Shown here: positions 1 through 7,529 of the stretch, piece after piece
Layout of the letters: every line of letters begins with the position of its first letter
Position numbering within the stretch: position 1 is the first letter of the stretch
NCBI GenBank assembly: GCA_021730985.1
Contig: JAKFYI010000022.1
Location: forward strand, 62,001 to 126,000
DNA from: Hyphomicrobiales bacterium
Lineage (GTDB): Bacteria > Pseudomonadota > Alphaproteobacteria > Rhizobiales > Xanthobacteraceae
Length of the DNA stretch: 64,000 bases
Reading direction: 5' to 3'
Notes under the pieces: model-generated
Seen by the model: only the letters and a program-made list of their open reading frames with translations
Told to the model about the DNA's origin: nothing
Databases searched by the model: none
Made by a program: the position numbers and the translations under genes

Positions 1-44
1 GGACCTGACCCGATCAGCACGACACCATTGGCGGCGTTCGGCAT
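1..44 (-). CDS. Partial gene start, probably a nucleotide-binding oxidoreductase
   Basis: Only the first 14 to 15 codons are in the window; the gene runs off the left edge. The ATG (44 to 42) overlaps by one base the TGA stop of the upstream Gfo/Idh gene, which is typical of translationally coupled operon genes. The visible residues read MPNAANGVVLIGSGP, a hydrophobic strand followed by a glycine-rich turn like the start of a Rossmann fold. By analogy with legionaminic/pseudaminic-type sugar clusters it could be a second Gfo/Idh-type oxidoreductase, but that is inference from very little sequence. Confidence 0.55.
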   Translation of the reverse strand, partial: MPNAANGVVLIGSG

Positions 45-1060
45 CAAGCCCAAGGAAAGGTCCGCTCACGCGGCAGGTTCGCGTTCGCAAGTTCGATGGT
101 CCGGCCGCCCTCCTCGTGGGACTGATACGCTGCGGCCAGCACCTCGACTGCCATGCGGCCATCGGCGCCATCCGGGAAATTCTGGCCCTCCAGCAGTGCG
201 GACAGCACCGAGCGGGTCGGCGCCACCGAGTCGGCCGGCGTGATCGGAAAACGGCGCTCGTCCCAGGGCATGCCGTAACGTGTGGTCGGCACCGCGCGAT
301 GCTCGGGCTTTCGCACCACGAGGTTGGCGTTCCCGCCCAGTTCGTCGATATCGAGCCGGCCATATGGCCCCGCGTACGTCACGTGCATGCCGTGGCCCTG
401 GTCGCTGCCCGCATCCATGTAGAACCGCTTGCCCTTCGCCGTCGTCAGGCGCACCGCGCCAGCCCGATCCTCGAACTGCGGGCCGCGCGGATTGCCGACT
501 GTCTCTTGCGAGAACCAGGCGGACACGGAGACCGGCCGCTCGTCGGTCATGTAGCGGAACATCTCGAAGTAGTGCGAGCCGTTCATCGCCATGCCGAAGT
601 TGCCGACCGTCACCGTCACGCTGGAAAGCCCGCCAAACGACTCGCCCTCCACGATCTCCTTGGCGACGGTGTACTGCTCCATGAACCGCATCTGATGGTT
701 GATGGCGAGCTTCGCGCCCGCCTTGGCGCAGGCGTCGATCATGCGGTCGCAATCGGCGAGCGAAGTGGCCATCGGCTTTTCGCAGAGAATGAATTTGGCG
801 CCGTTGGCCGCGGCGAGGCAAACCAGATCCGGATGCGACGGCGCGGTGGTGGCGATGACCGCAACCTCCGGCCTGGTGCGCTCGAACATCGAGCGCGCGT
901 CCGCGAACAAAGCCTGCGCCGGCAAACCGAAGTCGGCCTGCGCCTTGGCGCGCGCCGGTTCCTGCATGTCGAAGGCGCCGACCACGTCGAGCTTCAGGTC
1001 CGTCAGCACCTGAAGGTGCCGCAGGCCCATGCGGCCCAGTCCAACGATTGCTGCTTTCAT
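44..1060 (-). CDS. Gfo/Idh/MocA family sugar oxidoreductase
   Basis: A 338-residue protein. It opens with MKAAIVGLGRMGLRHL, the GxGxxG dinucleotide-binding fingerprint of the Gfo/Idh/MocA family, and has the family motif CEKPMA at about residue 98. Such enzymes oxidise or reduce nucleotide sugars with NAD(P) in the cytoplasm. I chose the ATG at 1060 because the 51 upstream codons of the longer frame overlap the end of the next gene and do not look like protein. It lies 10 bases downstream of the LegB-like dehydratase gene in the same orientation, so a role in making an unusual surface sugar is likely. The exact substrate cannot be read from the sequence. Confidence 0.88.
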   Translation of the reverse strand: MKAAIVGLGRMGLRHLQVLTDLKLDVVGAFDMQEPARAKAQADFGLPAQALFADARSMFERTRPEVAVIATTAPSHPDLVCLAAANGAKFILCEKPMATSLADCDRMIDACAKAGAKLAINHQMRFMEQYTVAKEIVEGESFGGLSSVTVTVGNFGMAMNGSHYFEMFRYMTDERPVSVSAWFSQETVGNPRGPQFEDRAGAVRLTTAKGKRFYMDAGSDQGHGMHVTYAGPYGRLDIDELGGNANLVVRKPEHRAVPTTRYGMPWDERRFPITPADSVAPTRSVLSALLEGQNFPDGADGRMAVEVLAAAYQSHEEGGRTIELANANLPRERTFPWA

Positions 1061-1070
1061 ATGACCAAAC

Positions 1071-2069
1071 TCAGACTGTGTAACGGTCGGTGCGATAGCG
1101 CTCGTGATTCTTCGGATCGGAGAACCACTTCGCCGTGATCTCAAGGCCGCGACGGAATCCCTCGCGGCTGCCGTATTCGGGCGACCAGTCGAGCAGGCGC
1201 TTGGCCTTGGCATTGTCCGCCCATAGGCGCTCGACCTCGCTCTTGGCGGGACGCAGCCGCTCTTCTTCGCACTCGATCTGGACGTTCTTGCCCATCACCT
1301 CGGCGATCATCGCGACGGTATCGCCGACGCTGATCTCGTAGTTGCTGCCGATGTTGATCACCTCGCCAACAGATGCCGGGCTGTCGTGAATGGCAACGAT
1401 GCCGCGTGCGGTATCGGCGACGAAATTGAAGTCGCGGGTCGGCTTGGTGGCGCCGAGCTTGACCACGTTGCTGCCCTTGGCGAGTTGCGCGATCACCGTC
1501 GGGATCACCGCGCGGGTCGATTGCCGGGGACCGTAGGTGTTGAAGGGGCGCGCGATCGCCACCGGCGTTCCGAACGAGCGATGGTACGACATCGCAATCT
1601 GATCGGCGCCGATTTTGGTCGCGGCATAAGGCGACTGTCCCACCAGCGGATGGTCTTCCGTGATCGGCACGAACTGCGCGCTGCCGTATACCTCGCTGGT
1701 CGAAGTCACCACCACCTTGGACAAGTCCAGGTCGCGGGCCGCCTGCACCACATTGAGAGTGCCGCGGATGTTGACGTCCACGTAGCTGTCCGGCGCGTAG
1801 TACGAGTACGGGATGCCGATCAGCGCCGCCAGATGAAGCACCGAGTCGCAGCCCTTCAGCGACGTGCGCACGAAGTTCGGATCGCGCACGTCGCCCATCA
1901 CCACATCGAGCGACGAGCGGATGTCCTTCGGCGCGTCGTCGAGCCAGCCCCAGGAGTCGAACGAGTTGTAGAGCACGAAGGCGCGAACATCGCGCCCGTC
2001 ACGCACCAGCGCCTCGACCAGATGCGAGCCGATGAAGCCATCGGAGCCGGTTACGAGAATTTTGGACAT
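1071..2069 (-). CDS. legB: LegB-like NAD-dependent 4,6-dehydratase (SDR family)
   Basis: A 332-residue extended short-chain dehydrogenase. The NAD-binding motif GSDGFIG is at residues 8-14 and the catalytic tyrosine-lysine pair is in YAATK at about residue 148. The N-terminal stretch with VLYNSFDSWGWLDD closely matches the LegB family, which converts GDP-GlcNAc to the 4-keto-6-deoxy sugar in legionaminic acid synthesis. The family also contains other UDP-sugar dehydratases, so the substrate is not certain. It is 14 bases from the SPFH gene upstream and 10 bases from the oxidoreductase gene downstream, so it is part of the same polysaccharide operon. Confidence 0.85.
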   Translation of the reverse strand: MSKILVTGSDGFIGSHLVEALVRDGRDVRAFVLYNSFDSWGWLDDAPKDIRSSLDVVMGDVRDPNFVRTSLKGCDSVLHLAALIGIPYSYYAPDSYVDVNIRGTLNVVQAARDLDLSKVVVTSTSEVYGSAQFVPITEDHPLVGQSPYAATKIGADQIAMSYHRSFGTPVAIARPFNTYGPRQSTRAVIPTVIAQLAKGSNVVKLGATKPTRDFNFVADTARGIVAIHDSPASVGEVINIGSNYEISVGDTVAMIAEVMGKNVQIECEEERLRPAKSEVERLWADNAKAKRLLDWSPEYGSREGFRRGLEITAKWFSDPKNHERYRTDRYTV

Positions 2070-2083
2070 GTTGAGCGACCAGC

Positions 2084-3091
2084 TTAAGGCGACGGAACGG
2101 CGACGGGGTTGTTGCCGCCCATGATCATGACCTTGACCTGATCCTTCTCGACCGCCTTCAGCATCGAGTCCGCGCGCTGCTTGTCGGCGAGCGCATAGAG
2201 CAGATCGCGCAATTCGTTCGGCTTGAGGCCCTTGGGCAGTTCCTCGATCAGCTTGCGCACGCCGACGCCTTCGTTGGCGCGGCGCTCCGACTCACTTTGT
2301 GCGATCCGGTTGAGAACGCCCTGGCGCTCCAGATTCACCTCCGCAGCAACACGCTCGGAGACGGCTGCCAGCAACGCCCTGGGCGGCCCAATCCTGCGGA
2401 CCTGCGGTGCCATCAGCGAAAACACCTTCGGCGCTTCTTCCTTGGTGAAACCTGCGCCAGTCAGGTTGTCGAACACAAACTGTTTGAACACGCTGTGAAT
2501 TCGCTCCTCAAGCTCGGCACGCTTGGTGGTGGTCGCATCCGTCCAGGTGAAGCCGGCCATGGCCTCGCGGATGGCAGCGCGCGCGGCGGGAATGAGCAAG
2601 AGGCCTTCGTAACCCGGCCCGATCAGCGAGAAGACCTTCCAGCCGAAGTCTGGATTGAGCTGATATGGAAACGTGATGTCGGCTGCGAGCGGAATGCGAT
2701 CCGCAGACAACGCAAGAGTGGCCGCAGCGCCTGCTGCGGCGGGCACATCGGGGTCGAGCGAGGACAACTCGAAGATCTGCCGGCGGACGTGCATGTAGTC
2801 GTGCCTCGATCCGGGGACGATCAGATGCACACCGGGATCGTACCTGCGCTCCTGCACGTTTCCATAAACGCGCACCACTTCGACATGGCCCACATCGACC
2901 ACCATGACGCTGAACGCGGCGATGACGCCGAGCACTGCGATAACGGGCAGGCCGATCATGACCTTGAATGGAACGGCCTTACCGTGCTTGCCGAGTGCGC
3001 GCTTGGCCACGAACAGGATGACGAAGCTCGCGATCAATGCATAGACAATGCAGACAATCAGCGGCGTGGAAGCAAAGGGGATAACGCTCAC
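2084..3091 (-). CDS. SPFH/Band 7 domain membrane protein
   Basis: A 335-residue protein with two hydrophobic segments near the N-terminus (about 8-29 and 42-66). An SPFH/prohibitin-like domain follows, with the strand VEVVRVYGNVQERRYDPGVH, and then a charged, helical, Glu/Arg-rich stretch (about 245-290) typical of Band 7 coiled coils. Such proteins form membrane-bound oligomers or scaffolds. Its position inside a polysaccharide operon, between O-acylation genes and a sugar dehydratase, suggests a role in organising an envelope complex, but that is inference. The leader upstream is over 300 bases long and carries a promoter and an ops-like element. Confidence 0.85.
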   Translation of the reverse strand: MSVIPFASTPLIVCIVYALIASFVILFVAKRALGKHGKAVPFKVMIGLPVIAVLGVIAAFSVMVVDVGHVEVVRVYGNVQERRYDPGVHLIVPGSRHDYMHVRRQIFELSSLDPDVPAAAGAAATLALSADRIPLAADITFPYQLNPDFGWKVFSLIGPGYEGLLLIPAARAAIREAMAGFTWTDATTTKRAELEERIHSVFKQFVFDNLTGAGFTKEEAPKVFSLMAPQVRRIGPPRALLAAVSERVAAEVNLERQGVLNRIAQSESERRANEGVGVRKLIEELPKGLKPNELRDLLYALADKQRADSMLKAVEKDQVKVMIMGGNNPVAVPSP

Positions 3092-3314
3092 AGGGCCATG
3101 CTCCTAGTCGATCATAGGGGTGAAGTCAGGACGTTGCGAATTGCCGAACGGTAGTTACGGAATGATTTCGAGATGTCCCGACGGGGTATTGCGGTAGCGC
3201 GCGCAAACCAGATCGGCACCGAGGCACTCGCCCGGCGCACCGATCGCCCCGATCAAAGCGAAGGTCGTGCGTGACACCGGTTTGGTGATTCGATCGGCGG
3301 CTGGGCGTCTTCCC

Positions 3315-3324
3315 AAGCTACCGC
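3315..3324 (-). promoter_or_regulatory. ops-like element GCGGTAGCTT
   Basis: The minus strand reads GTGCGGTAGCTTGG. The E. coli ops element that loads RfaH onto paused RNA polymerase has the core GGCGGTAG with CGTG following, so 10 of the 11 bases GCGGTAGCGTG match. It lies about 100 bases downstream of the predicted promoter at 3424-3453 and 220 bases before the SPFH start codon, in the transcribed direction. The operon itself encodes a NusG/RfaH-like protein. The match is seen; the function is inference. Confidence 0.4.
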
Positions 3325-3423
3325 ACTCCGGGTGACTCCTCGGTCCCCCGGCGCGGCGTCTGGCACGTCTCCTGCAAAGGAACGCCAGGGTATGACCGCG
3401 AACTCGCGCATTGACGTCCAGCG

Positions 3424-3453
3424 TTCTAGTCCGTTCATGGCGTGAACGTCAAG
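3424..3453 (-). promoter_or_regulatory. Promoter with embedded palindromic operator (copy 2)
   Basis: Read on the minus strand, CTTGAC (3453-3448) is followed 18 bases later by CTAGAA (3429-3424), close to the alphaproteobacterial housekeeping pattern CTTGAC/CTATAT. The spacer holds a perfect inverted repeat, GTTCA-N5-TGAAC (3433-3447). The same arrangement with the same spacing occurs at 7423-7452. It would drive the SPFH-LegB-oxidoreductase part of the operon. Confidence 0.5.
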
Positions 3454-3589
3454 GGAAAGCCGGATGTCATAAGCCGTTGGAATTGTTATAATTAATGCCT
3501 TACCGAGGCTCCTCTCTGTGAGCGCCTCTAGAGCCGCGTTCCGTGCTGCGTCTTGCGCATCCGGGTGCGCCATCGTGGCCGCTCGCCCA

Positions 3590-4684
3590 TCATTTCAGCT
3601 TGAGCCGCGCAAGCGCGGCCTCGGTGAAGACGACCGACCCCAGCCGGTTCAGATGATCCGGATCGAAGGTGTGGGCGTCCGTCAGCGGCTCCTTTCGGGC
3701 ATAAACGCCGTAGTCGAGCGTGCGGACGAATTCGCGATTGGCGAAGTGCCGGTTGCCGAGACCGTAGTGCTTTGTCCTCTCGACGATGACGTCGGCAGCG
3801 CACTCCCGGAACAGGTTCAGCTTGGCGATGTAGTCATCCCACAAGCTGGCCGGATAGAGCGCCTCCAGGAACGGACTCTCCGGGATATGGATGAGCGTCA
3901 GCGACGAGCCCAGTTCACGAATTTTGACGCAGATCGTGCGCACCAGTTGAGCCGTCGCACCCATCGTCATCGGAGGCTCGCGCAGCCGCGCGGTCCACAG
4001 CCGGAGCGTCAACAGCGACTCGCGCGACGCGGAAAGCAGTTCCGCAAGGGCCGGCTCGGACAGTGCATCGATACGACCGCGTTCCGCGCCCAGCGCCGCC
4101 GCGAAGGTCTCGGCTGAATTCGGCAAAGACTGCGACTCTTTCCACGCTCCCTGCAGCGACCGCCGGTTGAACACCACCGCGTCGAGCGCCTTGATGTTGG
4201 CGCGGACCTGCTCGTCTTTGTCCGGTGCAATCCAGAACATCCGCGGTGACGAGCCAAACACCACATGGCGCGGCGGCGGGTTGAGCCGCATCGCATCGAG
4301 CAGCGCGACGAAAGATTCCAGATAGAAGCCACCCATCATGCAGCCGCCGATGCGGCCCGGCACGTTGCGGCCGGCATCGGGAAAGCTCCAGGCGGCGTAG
4401 TTGTGCGAGTCGCCGGTGAAGAATACCTCCGGCCGCCGCAGGAACATGGTGCGGCAACCGAACTCGCCGGCGCGGAGAGAGGCGAGATAGTCCGCCTCGC
4501 GAACCGTATGACGATAGATCTGCGAGGCGGCAAAGCTGACGAGCGGCGACACCATCGGCTCCGGCGCGAACCGGTAGAACGCAGCCGGCACGAAGGCGAA
4601 CAGCACAACGACGAGGACATAGAGCAGCGCATAACCGGGCGCCCTCCCCTTCATCTGCACGCGCTCTGTGTTGGCCTGCGTCAT
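3590..4684 (-). CDS. SGNH-fold membrane-anchored acyltransferase partner (AlgJ/AlgX-like)
   Basis: A 364-residue protein with one N-terminal membrane segment (about 18-38) and a large extracytoplasmic part. FTGDSHNYAAW (residues 89-99) carries the GDS nucleophile block of SGNH hydrolases, and TFDPDHLN near the C-terminus (D341, H344) fits the DxxH catalytic pair. It is 7 bases downstream of an MBOAT gene in the same orientation. MBOAT/SGNH pairs such as AlgI-AlgJ/AlgX or DltB-DltD O-acylate secreted polymers: the MBOAT passes the acyl group across the membrane and the SGNH protein transfers it to the glycan. O-acetylation of the surface polysaccharide is the likely role here. Confidence 0.8.
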   Translation of the reverse strand: MTQANTERVQMKGRAPGYALLYVLVVVLFAFVPAAFYRFAPEPMVSPLVSFAASQIYRHTVREADYLASLRAGEFGCRTMFLRRPEVFFTGDSHNYAAWSFPDAGRNVPGRIGGCMMGGFYLESFVALLDAMRLNPPPRHVVFGSSPRMFWIAPDKDEQVRANIKALDAVVFNRRSLQGAWKESQSLPNSAETFAAALGAERGRIDALSEPALAELLSASRESLLTLRLWTARLREPPMTMGATAQLVRTICVKIRELGSSLTLIHIPESPFLEALYPASLWDDYIAKLNLFRECAADVIVERTKHYGLGNRHFANREFVRTLDYGVYARKEPLTDAHTFDPDHLNRLGSVVFTEAALARLKLK

Positions 4685-4691
4685 CGTCTGC

Positions 4692-6176
4692 TCAGAATTG
4701 AAAATAAAGGAACTTCACATCGACCTGCCGGTTCAACGCAGCCACAAAACCCACGAGCGCCAGCGCGCTCATTGCCAGCGCCCACGGCAAGATCGGACGC
4801 CACAGCATCAGCACTGCGCCGAAATCATCGCGCAGGCTCGCGCGGGTGACGTTCAATCCCGGTCTATACAGCCATGTGAACTGCATCGCATTCGGCAGCA
4901 CGAATGCGATGAAGGCTGCGCCAGCGATCCATGCCAGGTCGCGCGTGGTCGGTAGCAACGCTGTGGACGCTTGCATGACAGCACTCGCACCCAGCCCGGA
5001 CATCGCGCCCAACATGACGCCCGCCCCTGCAATGGTCTCGGCGCGGAACACCACCCAGGCGATCACCACCGCGAGGAACGTGACGGCCCATCCCAATAAG
5101 GACGGCAGCCGAAGTCCCGCGTCCCGCCATACGTGATTGATCACCAGGTACAGACCGTGAATCGCGCCCCAGGCCAGGAAGGTCCAGCCGGCACCATGCC
5201 AAAGCCCGCCGAGCAGCATAGTCGCGAACAGATTGCCGTAGCGGCGCAGCCAGGACCCGCGATTGCCGCCGAGCGGGATGTAGAGATAGTTGCGAAGAAA
5301 AAACGACAGCGTGATGTGCCATCGCCGCCAAAAATCCCGAATGCTGGTCGCCTTGTACGGCGAATAGAAATTGATTGGCATGCGGATGTTGATCATCCGC
5401 GCGAGCCCAAGCGCCATGTCGCAATAGGCCGAAAAATCGAAGTAGAGCTGGAAGGTGTACGACAGCGCGGCGCTCCAGGCGGCGGGCGGCGGGATCGCGA
5501 CGCCTTTATCGGCCGCGGCAAACACCAGCTCGGCATGCGCAGCCAGCGAGTCCGCAATCACCGTCTTCTTGAAGAAGCCGATGATGAACAGCGTGAGGCC
5601 CGCCGCGACCGCGGCCGAATTCCAACAGTAAGTCTCGGCGCGCGTCATCTGCGGAATGATGCGGTGATGGTGCAGCAGCGGGCCGGCGATCAGATGCGGG
5701 AAGAATGCGACGAACGCAAGGAAATCGCGAAACGATATGTCGCGGCGCGAGTCGCGATGGATATCGACCAAGAACATGATCTGCGTGAAGGTGAAAAACG
5801 AAATGCCGAGCGGCAGCCACGCACTGCGCGCTTCGACGGCGGGCCAGCCCATCGCAGACGACATGATCGACGACAGGAAACCCGCATACTTGAAGTAGCC
5901 GAGCAGGCCGAGATTGAACGCAAGCCCCCCGATCAGCAGGCCGCGCCGCGCGCCGTCGCTTCCAGCCATCCGCATTCGGAGGTAGATCGCAAAATTGACG
6001 CCGGTCGATAGCAGCAGGATTGCGAGCTGCGGATAATCCCACCATGCATAGAACAACAGCGATGCTGCGACCACGAACCACGCGGCGTTTGGCCCGACAA
6101 CGCGGCCAAGCGCGAAGTAGCCCGCGAGAAAGACCGGAAGAAACAGGAAAATGAATTCGGCGGAGATGAACAGCAC
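4692..6176 (-). CDS. MBOAT family membrane-bound O-acyltransferase (AlgI/DltB-like)
   Basis: A 494-residue polytopic membrane protein of usual family length. The active-site histidine is visible in LLGGLWHGAG (H327), and the conserved block DFWRRWHITLSFFLRNYLYI (281-300) precedes it. The start MLFISAEFIFLFLPVFLAGY is the typical first helix. MBOAT proteins move an acyl group, usually acetyl, from the cytoplasm to an acceptor in the periplasm. Gene order, NusG-like regulator then MBOAT then SGNH partner, supports polysaccharide O-acetylation. The 51-base gap to the upstream NusG-like gene suggests cotranscription. Confidence 0.9.
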   Translation of the reverse strand: MLFISAEFIFLFLPVFLAGYFALGRVVGPNAAWFVVAASLLFYAWWDYPQLAILLLSTGVNFAIYLRMRMAGSDGARRGLLIGGLAFNLGLLGYFKYAGFLSSIMSSAMGWPAVEARSAWLPLGISFFTFTQIMFLVDIHRDSRRDISFRDFLAFVAFFPHLIAGPLLHHHRIIPQMTRAETYCWNSAAVAAGLTLFIIGFFKKTVIADSLAAHAELVFAAADKGVAIPPPAAWSAALSYTFQLYFDFSAYCDMALGLARMINIRMPINFYSPYKATSIRDFWRRWHITLSFFLRNYLYIPLGGNRGSWLRRYGNLFATMLLGGLWHGAGWTFLAWGAIHGLYLVINHVWRDAGLRLPSLLGWAVTFLAVVIAWVVFRAETIAGAGVMLGAMSGLGASAVMQASTALLPTTRDLAWIAGAAFIAFVLPNAMQFTWLYRPGLNVTRASLRDDFGAVLMLWRPILPWALAMSALALVGFVAALNRQVDVKFLYFQF

Positions 6177-6227
6177 CGGCAGGAAGCTCCTCGTCGGTGC
6201 GCATGGCTCGCGGCTAGTCGGACACCA

Positions 6228-6740
6228 CTAAGCAGCAGCGACAGCCGATCCGTCGAGCACCACACGCACCTTGCGGCCGAGCAGATCCAACAGGACGATG
6301 ACCCGTTCGCGATCGGTCATGTCCTCGAAAAGTCCGAGGCACTCCGAGAACACGCCCTCGACGATCCGAACCTTCTCGCCATGAGCGAATCTCGCCATCG
6401 GCCGCAGTTGCACGTAGCCGGACGAATCCTCGCGGCCCCTGAGTTGGTCGATCACCCAGCTTGAGATCGCGGCCGGCCGGTCGCCGTTGCACACCAGACG
6501 CGACACACCGAACGTGGACTGGATCGAGCGCCACTGCCGCGTTGCGATGTCGATGGCGACGAACACGTAACGCGGGAACAGCGGCGCGGCAACGATCTCG
6601 GTCTTGCGCGCATGCCGGCGGCGCTTCATGTAGCGCGGCAGATAGGTCTTGAAGCCCTGCCGGCCGAGATTGCAGATCGCGCGGTTCTCGGCATTCGGCT
6701 GGGTCTGTACGACGTACCACTCTTCACCGGTCAAACTCAT
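6228..6740 (-). CDS. NusG/RfaH-like specialised antitermination factor
   Basis: About 170 residues, the length of NusG-family proteins. The N-terminal NGN domain begins EEWYVVQTQPNAENRAICNL and contains LFPRYVFVAID. A KOW-type C-terminal domain follows, with FAHGEKVRIVEGVFSECLG and a final strand VRVVLDG. I prefer the ATG at 6740 because AAGGAA lies 8 bases upstream of it, whereas it is only 2 bases from the ATG at 6746 that overlaps the previous stop. Paralogues of NusG encoded in polysaccharide operons (RfaH, LoaP types) keep RNA polymerase from terminating in long operons. The ops-like element at 3315-3324 is a candidate recruitment site. Confidence 0.88.
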   Translation of the reverse strand: MSLTGEEWYVVQTQPNAENRAICNLGRQGFKTYLPRYMKRRRHARKTEIVAAPLFPRYVFVAIDIATRQWRSIQSTFGVSRLVCNGDRPAAISSWVIDQLRGREDSSGYVQLRPMARFAHGEKVRIVEGVFSECLGLFEDMTDRERVIVLLDLLGRKVRVVLDGSAVAAA

Positions 6741-6742
6741 GG

Positions 6743-7402
6743 TCATGCTTCCTTGCGGCTGTTGCGCAACCACTGACGCAGAAGTTCGGGAATGAGGACG
6801 CGATCCGCACCGAGCTGTTCGATCGCCGTGTCGTAGACCTCGCGGGTCGACAGCATCTCAGTGATGAGAACGGCGTCGAACGGCTCGTTGACCGCGGCAA
6901 GCGTCGCAACCACCGGACGCCCCAGAAATGTCGTGTTGGTGCTGCGCGGATCCACGATGGCGAGAATGGTGACGTTGGTGTCCATCGCGCAGATCGCAGC
7001 GACCTCCGCGAGATCGGACTGGCCGGCCAGCACGATCCGGGTCTGGCCGCGCTCCTGCGCGCGCCGCATCAGCGCGCTGCAGTCGGCCTTGGCCTGCTTG
7101 AAAAACACCAGCGAGTACGAGAGGTACTCGACCGTCAGCCGCGATTTTTCCGCGAGCCCCTGCGGGGTGAGATAATAAACATAACGGCGCGCCGGCGCCT
7201 CGCTCGCCTTGACGAGGCCCTTCTTGATGCAGCGTTTCAGATAAGCGTTGACCAGGCCCAGAGCGATGCCGAGATCGGCCGCCAGACGCCGCTGCGTTTT
7301 GCCGCCATCGCGCTCGACCGACTCCAACAGGCCAAGCATGACCCGAGCCTTGTCGATGTCCTCGCCCTGACTTGCTTCGACCATTGGAGGCCACGCACCC
7401 AC
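6743..7402 (-). CDS. Winged-helix transcriptional regulator of the polysaccharide operon
   Basis: A 219-residue protein. An N-terminal winged helix-turn-helix is visible around residues 20-80 (RRLAADLGIALGLVNAYLKR, then KKGLVK and a wing YVYYLTPQG). The C-terminal part (about 110-215) resembles a Rossmann-type module (RIVLAGQSDLAEVAAIC, then VTILAIVDPRS) without recognisable catalytic residues, perhaps ligand-sensing. The frame starts with GTG at 7402; an ATG at 7384 is an alternative. Its own promoter carries the palindrome GTTCA-N5-TGAAC, as does a second promoter in the operon, so it is the natural candidate to bind these sites. That link is inference. Confidence 0.82.
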   Translation of the reverse strand: MGAWPPMVEASQGEDIDKARVMLGLLESVERDGGKTQRRLAADLGIALGLVNAYLKRCIKKGLVKASEAPARRYVYYLTPQGLAEKSRLTVEYLSYSLVFFKQAKADCSALMRRAQERGQTRIVLAGQSDLAEVAAICAMDTNVTILAIVDPRSTNTTFLGRPVVATLAAVNEPFDAVLITEMLSTREVYDTAIEQLGADRVLIPELLRQWLRNSRKEA

Positions 7403-7422
7403 AACATCCAGAATATCGCGGG

Positions 7423-7452
7423 TGGTAGCTTGTTCACATCATGAACGTCAAG
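7423..7452 (-). promoter_or_regulatory. Promoter with embedded palindromic operator (copy 1)
   Basis: On the minus strand CTTGAC (7452-7447) and CTACCA (7428-7423) are separated by 18 bases. Between them lies a perfect inverted repeat, GTTCA-N5-TGAAC (7432-7446). The eleven bases TGAACGTCAAG and the GTTCA arm are identical to the copy at 3433-3453, while the five central bases differ. It sits just upstream of the regulator start (GTG 7402 or ATG 7384), so a protein bound there would block the promoter; autoregulation is likely. Confidence 0.55.
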
Positions 7453-7529
7453 CGGCGCGCAGTAACATACTGACAATGCTTGAGTTTCGAGGCCACAACT
7501 CGCGGCGCTCGCAACCCCCGTTGGGCCGC

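Larger units (their letters stand above)
3155..3573 (-). pseudogene. Possible decayed or frameshifted small gene
   Basis: From the ATG at 3573 a frame encodes MAHPDAQDAARNAALEALTE and continues to a stop at 3253. Around 3295 the reading seems to move to a second frame that ends with a coding-like tail, ADLVCARYRNTPSGHLEIIP, and a TAA at 3155-3157. The tail has high GC at third codon positions. Together this could be a frameshifted gene of about 135 codons. I recognise no family. The predicted promoter at 3424-3453 lies inside it, which argues against a functioning gene. It may also be chance open frame in GC-rich DNA. Confidence 0.22.
3092..3589. other. 498-bp gap with promoter, ops-like site and coding-like remnant
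   Basis: No convincing intact gene lies here. On the minus strand it holds a CTTGAC/CTAGAA promoter with an internal palindrome (3424-3453) and an ops-like GCGGTAGCTT (3315-3324), both described separately. Two coding-like stretches in different frames are also present (see 3155-3573). An eight-base inverted repeat, GCGGTAGC at 3317-3324 against its complement at 3191-3198, could pair in the minus-strand transcript, but repeats of that size are expected by chance in 500 bases. Confidence 0.6.

Noticed and set aside
3487-3492. TATAAT on the plus strand
   Set aside because: No matching -35 box 16-18 bases upstream and no plus-strand gene follows for over 10 kb.
7418-7432. GGTGGTAGCTTG resembling ops on the plus strand
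   Set aside because: Opposite to the direction of transcription; overlaps the promoter rather than a leader.
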